From Liolophura sinensis (taxonomy: Eukaryota > Mollusca > Polyplacophora > Chitonida > Chitonidae), in the NCBI RefSeq assembly GCF_032854445.1, contig NC_088303.1, positions 13,397,501 through 13,461,500 of the forward strand: DNA of 64,000 nt. The letters run 5' to 3'. Below the pieces are notes generated by a model. That model saw nothing but the letters and a program-made list of their open reading frames with translations. It was not told the origin of the DNA and ran no database searches. Below, in pieces: positions 49,001 to 61,000 of this stretch (the stretch's first letter is position 1; each line of letters begins with the position of its first letter). The translations under genes were made by a program, and so were the position numbers.

Positions 49001-52000
49001 CATTCACTGTGCAGGACCCCCGTGGGTATGGCTTCAGTGTTCAGTCAGTTACAGAAACTAGAACAGTCTTTACCCCAGGTAACATGTCTAACACCTTATC
49101 TTTTGGGGGTGTTTTTTTTTTTTCTTGTTTTTTTCTGTTCATAGAGACTGTCAGTTACGTATACAACCACACACAACTGTATCTAAAAAAATGGGTTTAC
49201 ATGCAGTACTTGCGGGGCCTCTGTAATGTAGTAGTTTGTCTTGCTTTTTGAGCCTTGGCTTTCACTTATCATCAATGCGAACATCAACAGTTACTAGAAA
49301 AATAAAACTCGGTTATGTGTAAATTGACCCTTCTCTCGTAAAAATGTATTCTGAACATTTGTGGAGAGTGAAATTATGTTGTGTGTGGGGAAAGCCACAG
49401 CCCACTGTTAGTTGGTTTATTTCTATGGAAAAAAGACCTTGACACACTTGAGAGAAAATTTTCTGTCCATAAGCCTTCTGGAAGATATTTACCTAATCAT
49501 GCCATGATGATACACGTATGTCATCAGTGGGTGTAGCTACATGTACACATCTCTGCGTGGTGACCGTCTCCATACCTGACCAGCAACATCGGAAAGTGAG
49601 TGTGCATGCACAGTGTCACAGCTCAGCACACTTTGAGCAAGTGAGTGAGTGCTTGGGGTTTAACCAGCACACTTTAAGACTGAAAAACATCCGCTTGCCT
49701 CAATCAAGTAAAAACAGACAGTAAGGAGTATTAGTTTCATATTAGCTTAGTTAGCTGTAATGCTGACACAGGCATGTAGTAAACCATGCAGTGTCTTTGT
49801 AAAGGGCTTCTTTGTAAACGCTTCTATTATGTATTTCAGTATTGATAAAGCTAATTTTCCTCTAAATAACACTTCTTGAGGGTGAAGTTTGAAAATACAA
49901 TGTATATTCTTCAATGCAGTAGGCCATTACCACCATTACAGTGGTAGCACTTTTCTTCATGTCAGGATATTGCTGATTATTACCATGGGCACAATCCCAT
50001 ATGTTTGAAAGCAATGCATTTTATCTTGTTCTTATCATATGTGCTGGTGGGTCAGTGCCCCAGGGGCCTCTCACCAATGCAGTCACCATGGGTTCTCAAG
50101 TCCAGCTCATGCTGGCTTCTCCTCTGCCCTATGTGGAACGCTCTGGCAGCAATGTGTCTTCTCCCAGGCCCTACCCGATGTCCTTCCACTATAGTGCAGG
50201 CCGCAGTGGTATAAGTGAAATATTCTTGAGTACGCCCTAAAAACACCAATCAAATAAATAAATAAATTCTGTGTGCGTGTGATCATAGAACAGTAAATTG
50301 TTTCTGCGTAACAGTAGCCCAGTAGGCCATATAATATTATCCCTTTTATATATCTGGTAGGCTGATTCAGTACTGAGAATAGACAGAAATGTATGTACAA
50401 TTTGTTGTTTGATTTAACAGGTAGATGGAAGTTATCAGTATCCCTCAAAGGCAATGGAAAGGCAACAAAGTATTCTGAGAGGAAGTCTTCAAAACAAGTG
50501 AGAAAAGATTGAAATATATGGCCTAGCATCATCCCCAAGCAAGGAGACAAATTTTTTGCATAACTGGAGGTGATGTCAGCAAACTGGAAGTAGTACATGT
50601 GAAAAAAAAAATTGCCATTTTTACATTTTTCTAAATTGAAAAACATCTACAGCTAAAACGGCCCAATAGAAATGAGTGAAACGTAGGTATGTGGTAGACA
50701 CTGAGATGAACTTTGACAAGTAAAAGGTTGTAGCCTGAGTCACCTGATCTGGTAGCCATTTTGTGTTGCAGGGAAAGCATTTGACAGTCATTTACTCCGG
50801 AACCCAATGTCTGATTGACTTAAAATGTAGCACACATGACAAGAGTTTCCTGAAGGCTATTTGAACAGAAGAAGGATGCAATATGTATGCAAATTAGGTT
50901 TTAAACTAATACATATGAAGTGATGTGATGTGAAAACTAAAAATTTGAAGATTCTTAACATAATTCCAAAATAAGTTGGTTATATATCAGTGCATAGACA
51001 CCATCAATTAACCTACTTTTGCAGCCACATTTGCAGCCGACAGAAAGCATTTACGTGTCATTTTCTTGAGAAGGGGTTTTATGTGATTGAGCTGAAATTT
51101 AGAATGCAGATAGAGCATAATGGGGCAAATGAAGCGTGCAAAAAGCAGTTATTTATCTTGAAAACTTTGGAAATGCGCTGATTACCAAACTTTTGTCACG
51201 TGATCAATATTTTTTTAATTTAAATATTTTCATTATTCTTCCTGATCATGTGCTGATCACATTGTCCTTTCTGTGCTTCATGGTTTTGTTGAAAATTATG
51301 AGAGAAGTCCGAGAAAGTTCAGTTCCCCAGATGTTTGGAGGTCCTTTAACAGAAAACCACCATAGCGGTAAAGCTGAAAATATATACATACGTGCCAAAA
51401 TTCATTGAGTTGTCTAAAGAAATGCTTGAGAAATTATCCAAAGGCCGATTGACTATATGTGGCACTTTTAGAGCCACATGTTATGTAATGCATTTTCAGT
51501 TCACTTATGTGAAGGATCAATACAGATATTGCAAGCATTGCTGACGTAATTTGACGTACTGATTACGAACCCGATCTTATTTTTATCTTGCAAAGTATCT
51601 TTCTCGTAAATTGCGATTAAATTCAAAAAACGCAATTTCCCCCCATATTGCAGGTCACATGACAGAAAACTGTTACAGCTGTAAAGCTGAAAATGGCTGG
51701 GTATGAAGGGCTATATGTGTATTTGTATGTACTCTAGAATCGTTGAGCTGTGTTAAAGAAAGAGAGGACATGCATGCCTTCAAATATTGTCCAAAGGTCG
51801 ATTTACTACATTTGGCACATCTACATATACATGCTATACAGTGTATTGGTACTTACAATGAACTAATGGCTGTGAAGAATTTAAGCTTAATAATTAAATT
51901 AGTTATATATATATGCATGGACACCATTCATGTAAATGAAAGTGACACCGCATAGGCCAGCAGTACCGACTTGAACCCCATCTTCGCTGCTTTAGCAGCT

Positions 52001-55000
52001 ATATTTTATTTTATTTCTTTTGGCCTGAGGTAATTCCAGGGTATCAACACTCAAGTTTACCTCAGTTCATGTATTACTGTACCTGCTATTTATAGAGATA
52101 AGAATAATTACATTTTGATGCAATCATCTGAAATATATCCGTTGGATATACATTTACATGCACAATAATTTCCTAAACCTACTATCAGTTTAATCCTTCA
52201 GAATTCTTATTTTTCTGTGTGAAATAATCGAGATACAAGGCCTGCTGCTTGTACAATAGTGTACCTGTTTTGTTGTATGTTACTTCAGCGATTCTTGTGC
52301 CCAGTCTGCAACTTGGCTAAATGAGGTAGAACTTAATCCAATGACCAGTCTTCTGACCACCATGTTCTATCAGATTACTGAGTGTGTAGTGGATGGCCAG
52401 TGGGAGCTCCGTAGGATGGGCATACAGGTAAGTCTTAGAACTGAACTCATGATGAAGTATTGAATGTAAACCCAACACATACATGTACGTTAAACCCCAA
52501 GCATACATACGTACATGCATGTACAGGTGAGCCTTAGGACTGAACTCTTCAAACTCATAAATGTAGACCCATAACACATACAGATGAGTCATAGGACTGA
52601 ACTCATCAAACTCATAAATGTAGACCCATAACACATACAGATGAGTCATAGGACTGAACTCATCAAACTCATAAATGTAGACCCATAACACATACAGGTG
52701 TGTCATAGGGACTGAACTCATCAAACTTATCAATTTACACCCATAACACATACAGGTGAGTCATAGGACTGAACTCATAAATGTAGACCCATAGCACATA
52801 CAGGTGAGCCTTAGGACTGAACTCATCAAACTCAAAAATGTAGACCCATAACACATACAGATGAATCATAGGACTGAACTCATCAAACTCATAAATGTAG
52901 ACCCATAACACACACAGGTGAGTCATAGGACTGAACTCATAAATGTAGACCCATAGCACATACAGATGAGTCTTAGGACTGAACTCATCAAACTCATAAA
53001 TGTAGACCCATTAACACATACAGGTGAGTCATAGGACTGAACTCATCAAACTTATAAATTTAGACCCATAACACATACAGATGAGTCATAGGACTGAACT
53101 CATCAAACTCATAAATGTAGACCCATAACACATACAGGTGAGTCATAGGACTGAACTCATCAAACTCATAAATGTAGGCTCATAACACATACAGATGAGT
53201 CATAGGAACTGAACTCATCAAACTCATAAATGTAGACTCATAACACATACAGATGAGTCATAGGACTGAACTCATCAAACTCATAAATGTAGACCCATAA
53301 TACATACAGGTGAGTCATAGGACTGAACTCATCAAACTCATAAATGTAGACCCATAACACATACAGATGAGTCATAGGACTGAACTCATCAAACTCATAA
53401 ATGTAGACTCATAACACATACAGATGAGTCATAGGACTTAACTCATCAAACTCATAAATGTAGACCCATAACACATACAGGTGAGTCATAGGACTGAACT
53501 CATCAAACTTATAAATTTACACCCATAACACATACAGATGAGTCATAGGACTGAACTCATCAAACTTATAAATTTACACCCATAACACATACAGGTGAGT
53601 CATAGGACTGAACTCATAAATGTAGACCCATAACACATACAGGTGAGCCTTAGGACTGAACTCATGAACTCATAAATGTAGACCCATTACACATACAGGT
53701 GAGTCATAGGACTGAACTCATCAAACTTATAAATGTAGACCCATAGCACATACAGGTGAGCCTTCGGACTGAACTCATCAAACTCATAATGTAGACCCAT
53801 AACACACACAGATGAGTCATAGGACTGAACTGATAAATGTAGACCCATAACACATACAGGTGAGGCATAGGACTGAACTCAAACTCATAAATGTAGACCC
53901 ATAACACACATGGATGAGATCACCATGAACTTACACCTGTGAATGTAGGCCTATAACACATATACATGGTAGGTCAGTCTTTACTCTCAACTGTTTGTTT
54001 CTGGACCAATACTGACATAATAGATAATTAATTAAATATTCCTCAGTATGGCTTAAAAGGATTAGTGTTCAGATTTCTTATTTATTCATAATTAGCTACA
54101 CGTGTATATATTGCAGGGATAGATATTAGAAGTAAAACCAGCAGGAGAGTTGTCCTGTTGATCCTTTAAAATTACTTGACATTTTTGCAACTCACAGACA
54201 AATGAACTGTTGGCCGATATATTTTATTTATTTATTTGATCGGTGTTTTACGCCGTACTCACGACATTCATACGAAAGGGGATAAACCCACGACCATCCA
54301 CAGGTTACTGGCAGAAGTTGGCTGATATTTGATTAAATGCACTGTGTACTTAGTTTTGACATGTGTTTTAATAACTGACCAGGCAGTTATTTACGGTCAC
54401 TGTAATTTTCACACATGGTGCAATACATCGCTTCCAATCTTCCTTGAAATATCGTCGTGTAGCTGATGTTGTTATTGGATTGGCTTCACCACTTGGATCC
54501 ATTCATTGATTGCTTGATAAACCCAAATTTAATTACGCTGGTCGTTTTGAGCTGTCAGTATTTTTGGTTTCACTGCCAATGACTAGCATATTCCTACAGT
54601 CGCACCCTTGTCCCTGTGAAGTTCATGTCGTGATATGCGCCGTGTGTCTCTTTGCTCATTGAAAAGACACAGGAACGGGGTAATCTATATTTGTAACAAA
54701 ATCGTATACAAGAAGTATACTTAAAAGAGTACATTAATCTGAGTAAAATGGCACTTAAAATCACTACTTAATAAGGCTGGTTTTATGTATTTTTCCCGTC
54801 AACACCCTGGTAGTCTCTGCGGAATTACTTCATACAGGCCCAACCTTTATGAGCTGTGAGAGCTTAGCCATTTAGATCAGGGTTAAAAAAATCTACAAGA
54901 GTGACAACAGCCATATCAAATTTATCCACTAAATGGTTTGCTGTTCTGCATACGGTGGTAAGACAGGTTGTCGAAGGACACTGTAGTTAATTTTTTCGAG

Positions 55001-58000
55001 TTTCCAGACGAATTGGCCCTCAGAAAGGCATGGATTTACAGTACAAGACAGAAGGTTTTTGTTCCCACTAGACACAGCCATGTTCTTCTCTAGCCATTTT
55101 ACACCTGAAATCTATGAGAGGAATACAGTTGAATTTCCACAACGGCACATGTACATAGTAGTTATAAAATACTATTTACTGAACTGAAAACTGGTAAATA
55201 GTAAATGTTTGTACATTAACGCCAACGTCTACATTGTATATGTACATCTATTTATATTGTACATGACTGTATGCCCGTAGGCTTTTTGGAATGCCGACAA
55301 TAACATGTACCGGTAGTTATCATCGTATACAGGTATGAATTTAAAATCCCTTGGGGAATAGAATTATATTTATTGTGAAGTGGACAGAGGGAAAGAATAG
55401 TAAATAAATATTAAGATAAACACACAACATGTATAGTCTAATGTATATATATGCCAGTGCGGTTGGAAATGTCAACAAAGATCAAATTCAGCGTCTGAAA
55501 TATCGGAATCTGAAGTTTGGGAAAGAGATGCCAGTGTCATCAATCAGACATTTTCTTTGGTAACAGTCACAGTTTCCAGCATATATAAGAAGCTCAACTA
55601 TACCTCTAACCTCGTTGCTGAATTTTTTTGTACCATTCTCTGTATTAGGGTACGGGATTAACATATTTGTATTTATTATTTATCTTCTGTCAAAAGGGCA
55701 AACATTAATTTGGTACTGGTTTGGTATTTGTTTTTGTAAAATGTCATGTTTTATTTTGACAGACTTTACCTTGTTTGACGGAGATGATGCGCTGGTATGA
55801 CATGACAGTTGTAGTATGTCTACTATCTTCTCACCTGACAGCCTACCCCCACCCCGCTCACATTTACCTGTATCCTTACCCTCAGAGATTCCCTGCTCCA
55901 TGCCTCCACCCTGCAGCTTCTGTCCAGAAACCCGCCCCAAGCCTGGCAGGTAAGCAAGACATACTGTAGTTGAACCTTATTTATTTTACACCTCCACCTC
56001 ACCCGACCCCACTTATGAATAGTGCATTTAATTTGCTAGATTTCAGAAATTAGCTTAAAAAAAAGAATAGCAAAGACAGATGTAGCCAAGCTTATCTATC
56101 ACTCAGATGCACTATCATGGTTTTATGCAGACAGTTTGTGAATCCGCCCAACCTCACTGTTCAAGGGGCCTTCGTGACAATCAGCAACTGATTTTGGTTG
56201 TATGGCTGTTTTTGCAGCATAACATTCATGGCCTTCAAGGAATATGACTTACATATCTTTAGGTTACATGTAGGAAAGTTTATCAGCAATTTGTGTAAGA
56301 CCAGGGGATTACCCGGGGTAATCTGTTTTTCTCCCTTAAAAAACGGACTGTTGTTGAACAACAGTTGAGTAAAACAACGAAGACTCATGACTAAATTTTT
56401 TACAATTTTTTGTTTTACAGGATCAAGATCGATGTAAAGATGCAATAATAATGATCTGCTGCCATGTGCAGGAAAATCTTGAACGTTATCTCCCTTTGGT
56501 GGAAAAATTGTTAACTAGAGGGAGCTATGATAAGCTGTCTGTGATTGCCTGTTGTGCTCTTATGATGGCTGTGTCAAATTTCCATCTGGCAAAATATCAG
56601 GTAGGTATTATAGCTGGCCACCTTGAGCTTTTCAGCCTGCCTGTGTGTGTTTCATTGTGGTTCTGTGTCAGGGTCTAAGTTTGAGAGGCTTGTTTGTGAA
56701 TCATTGGATTCAAAAGGAGTTGTTTCCTCCACCATAATGCTGGCTGTCGTCGTATAAGTGAAATATTCTTGAGTACAGTATAAAACACCAACCAAATAAA
56801 TGAAATAAATCAAAAGGGGTCGACTCATTTTCAGATGAGTTGATTCCATCAGTATGGCAGGTCTATTGAGCTCGTGCTACAGGAGAAAATCTCTATGTTA
56901 CATAGGAAAGTTTGTCAGTTGCTTGCCAAAAGCTAGTGGTTTACTCCACAAGTGACACTGACCACTGTTGTCATGATTATGTAAGTAAAATACTCAATCA
57001 ACCAAAGCTTTTACTTAAAAACTTTCAGGAGCACAGTGATTGTATTATTTTTACATTTGTAGTTATTTCAAATTGGCTGTTGGCTGTTGGTCACCCAATA
57101 TGCCATTCTATTTCTGACTCACTCTTGCTGATCTCTCTGCCCTGTCTGATTACGCTTCTTGACTTGTTTTATGTTTTCAGAAAACCAGATCATCTCAGTG
57201 TGTACTGGATTATAGCAAGTGGCTGTTCTCTCTGACCCATCGTGTCTTCTTGTGTTTTCAGAAAACTAGAACCGCACAGTGTGCACTGGGACTATTGGAA
57301 GCGCCTATTCTGTCTGACTCACCCTGACAGCAGCTGTAGTGCTGAGCTCATCCTCCACCTCTCTCGGTGTACATTCCAGTCTCCGGAACAGGGATACCTC
57401 AGGTCAGTCCTGCATAAACTTCAACAGAAACCAAAACCACAAGAAACTTAAAAACCATAAACCTTATAGGTATAAGATTATTTCTTGTAAAAGTGTCACA
57501 ATGTTTTCAACATAAGCCTGTGTCCATCTCTTCAGAAATGCCCAGGATACACACACTTCAGATATTATTGTATGGATAATAGATATGAATAGAATCATCT
57601 GAAATTATGTGTGGACTACAGTAATATTAGTAATGGAAGCATTCTTGTGGTGTATTTCAGCTGCTGTTTGGTGCGACCAGAAGGGCCTTTACAGTGTGCC
57701 AAGCAGGTAAATGTGCCTTTGTTTACACAAAGGTGTACCTTCACATACGTACAATTTTATGTATAGAAACAAATCTTCATAAGTGGTACATGGAAACAGA
57801 CGTGTATGTAAAGATATATCTAGATATATAGATACTTCTGAGCCTTCCACCGAAATGCTGTGTTTGTGCGACACACATGGAAAAGTTTGTCAGTAACCTG
57901 CCAAAGGTCTGAGACGTCCCTGTATAAGTGAAAAATTCCTGAGTATAGCAGTTAACAACAATCAGATAATACATACTTATGCATAAGGACATGCCTTTAA

Positions 58001-61000
58001 ATATTTTAAAAAAGGGCCTTCATGTATAAGTACATGAACTCTATATATCTCTGCCATGATATCCATACCTATCTGTGCAATCAACAGGCATATTGTAGGT
58101 CTTGATCTTACTTAACTAAACATTTTGTACAGAAGGATATCCTCTGTAAATTTTCTAATGAAGTAAACAAATGTGACTGGGTGGAGTGTCACATTGACTG
58201 ACCCTGTATCAGAAGACACTGGCATGATCGAAGTGTAGTATGTCACTACATTCAAAGAAGTTTAAAGCTCATGTTATTTTTGAGTTATTTATTTTATGTT
58301 ATTTATTCAGTTCACTTTGACTGAGTGGATGCCATGTGTGTTTCTGTTGGGATTAGGTGGAGAAAGTGTTCATGATGGAATCTCAGAACAGTCTATTCCC
58401 GTTCATCAAAACCCAGGCCTGTCAAGATGCAGCCTTCCTGTTGCCCATTCTCGCTCACAGCACTGGTACCTTTTCTGGGGATTCTAGTCTCTCTAAAGTC
58501 CTTGTTGACTGGTAGGTTCATCAGCATGCATATGTCTTTTTGACATATAGACTGCTTTGTCAGTGGTACTACCCTGAGGCTTTGCCAGTTTTACTCCCAC
58601 CATAATGAAGGAAGCCATCGTATAAGTGAAATATTCATGAGTTAAATAAAAAGTTAAATAAATAAATAAATGGTTCTGTTTTTGTATACTCTGATGGCTC
58701 ACTACATCCAATGTGATCAGTTCAAATCCAGCTCTCCCAGTTTCAGCTGTGGCTTTAAGTCAAACGTTTTACAAGTTATTGTAAAACAAACTTCAGCAAA
58801 CAAACTTAATGGTATAAATTTTGACTTAAGTCTAAGATAGTTCTGTGATTACTTTGGTGCCCTCCCCCTATAAACCTGACCTACATGGCAAACAATTCTT
58901 GAAATTAGCATTAATAAACACTAATCAAATTAATAAACAAATAATAATTTGTGTTGTTTGTCATCCACCATGTGTCTTGTGTCTTCAGAACTGCATGGGC
59001 TAGCTTCACAAAATTTGTTCTACCAGTTGCACTAAGCTTGGGGTTTCATGAATCATTTTTGTGGATTTTTTGTGCCAGCCATTGACATATTATAGCAGCA
59101 CAAACATGACAAACTACTGTAAACGGGTCTATTGAGTTCTATTTTTCTCAGAAAGGTTTTTGGGTTTGTTTGCAACGTAAGATGACATCCTTGATGAAAA
59201 ATTTAAGTGTGTTTTACAACATTTGTTTGCCACCAAAAATTCACTTTTGTGGGGAAATTTAAGATCATTTATTATAATCAACATCCTGTCAGAGTAAAAA
59301 AAAATTCAAGAATTGTAATTGAAAAACTGAACCTTTGTCCTTTGTCCCTACTGTGAGCACAATTTACAGCATGCTACTGCTTTTATAGCCACTTACAGCG
59401 TATTTCAATATGGAAATACAGATCACAAGTAATTGATATTTGGTGTCTTTTTATAAAATCATTTTCACATTGATTGCCATTTTTTGTTTCCAGCTTAAGT
59501 CATCTATCCACTAAAACAGTTGATGTGGTCCTTAAAGAGGATTGTTCTTTTCGTGGTGATGGCATTCGTTACATCTATCTGACACTCAAGGAACTTTCCT
59601 GTCAGATTTCTTCAAAGGTATACAGTCTAATTTTTATGGGTGAAAATGTTGGTAATCCAGTTGGTGAAATTGTGTAATATCTCTGGGTTTAATGGATGAA
59701 GGGTTTTGTCAGTCTAATCCATGGTTCTAGCCATGTATCTATTCTCACAATATAAAAACAGTCAAATGAGGTGGAATCACACACATGGGATTTATCTATG
59801 GAAGTGTGGAAAACCGTCCAAAATTAATGGGTTTATAATTATATTATTATAATGTACTAACCTATGCCACTTTTTACCTTTTTGTGGTAGTTCAATAACT
59901 GAAACAATTTGGTTGTTATCCTTCTATATGTTGGATATGTTGTCATAATTCTAGACAGTTGTTGAAAGCGTACTAATATCTGTTTGCCTGTTCATTGGCT
60001 GAGGTGGTAATTTGATATCTGTGCGCCTGTTCATTGGCTGAGGTGGTAATTTGATATCCGTGTAGCTGTTCATTGGTCCATCTGGTCATATATCTTTTAC
60101 CATAGGAAATACATATGAAACTGACAAAGTATCATAATTTATTTATTGATATATGCTGTCTAGGGGAATTGTTGAAAGACTGTCCCAGTGCAATTTTTTA
60201 GTCTGTTCCCCCGTTGCAACATTTTTTGATGTCTTGCTCCTTGTTTAAATCCCCCATGGCCAAATGATGCAGTATCAGCATGTACGTGTAGGTATAATGT
60301 GTAAGGGTGAATATGAAGACTGTTATTGGGATTTTTTTACAGTTAACCTCATTCTGAAGTCTTCAGTTGGCTATAAAGTAAGGGTTATTTTATTTCCTAT
60401 ACATGCTTACATTTTTTTCAGTAGACTGAATTGCACATTTTTCAGACTCTCGACCTACAAGTTGTTCGTCATCTGTTGGAAATCTACCTGACTCTAAGCA
60501 GAGCTATTGTACTGAAAAAGCACTTGTCCTCTTTACTGACTGCTATATGTGCCCGAATTAACCAGGTAACAGTTTACTGTCTTATGTCTGAGTAAGACTG
60601 GAGTAGTAGTCAAACATCCGTCCTCACTCACTACATTTACATGAAAGACATCTGATTAAAGAGTGTCAATGTTATGTCCAGTTCGTACCTGAGGTGACAA
60701 AATCTAATGGATTTAGAGTATCACTTCATTCCCAAGATGAGCCAGGCGGAAATATTAAACTGATAAGAAGTATTCTTAATAAAGAAAAACACTATTTAAG
60801 TGAGGAGTCCTGAAAAACAAAATCTTTGGCAGCTGCCACAAATTTTTCCTGGTTTAACGTGATAATATTCCTCATGTGACGACGAATCAGGCACATGACG
60901 CCTTAAGGATATCATGTGCATTTGAAAGTATGACGTCATTGTGGCTATACATCAGCGATGGGTGACGTCAAGTGTTCCTGCACGATGTCACACCAGGCAA

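Larger units (their letters stand above)
53921..55841. other. Remainder of intron 18 of HEAT-like gene
   Basis: It holds a SINE fragment and THAP fragment 2; otherwise AT-rich with no exon. Confidence 0.6.

Noticed and set aside
50107-50646. 179-codon minus-strand open frame
   Set aside because: Part of it is the antisense of a SINE; the rest is AT-rich intron.
52317-53907. Long repetitive open frames on the minus strand (VLWVYIYEFDEFSP repeats)
   Set aside because: They are by-products of the 57-bp array (57 is a multiple of three) on the antisense strand of an intron; no start, splice or family evidence.
55765-55949. Alternative longer exon reading TLPCLTEMMRWYD and a Pro/His/Tyr tract
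   Set aside because: It leaves in phase 1, which runs into a stop in the next exon; the LRDSLLHASTLQ frame fits on both sides.
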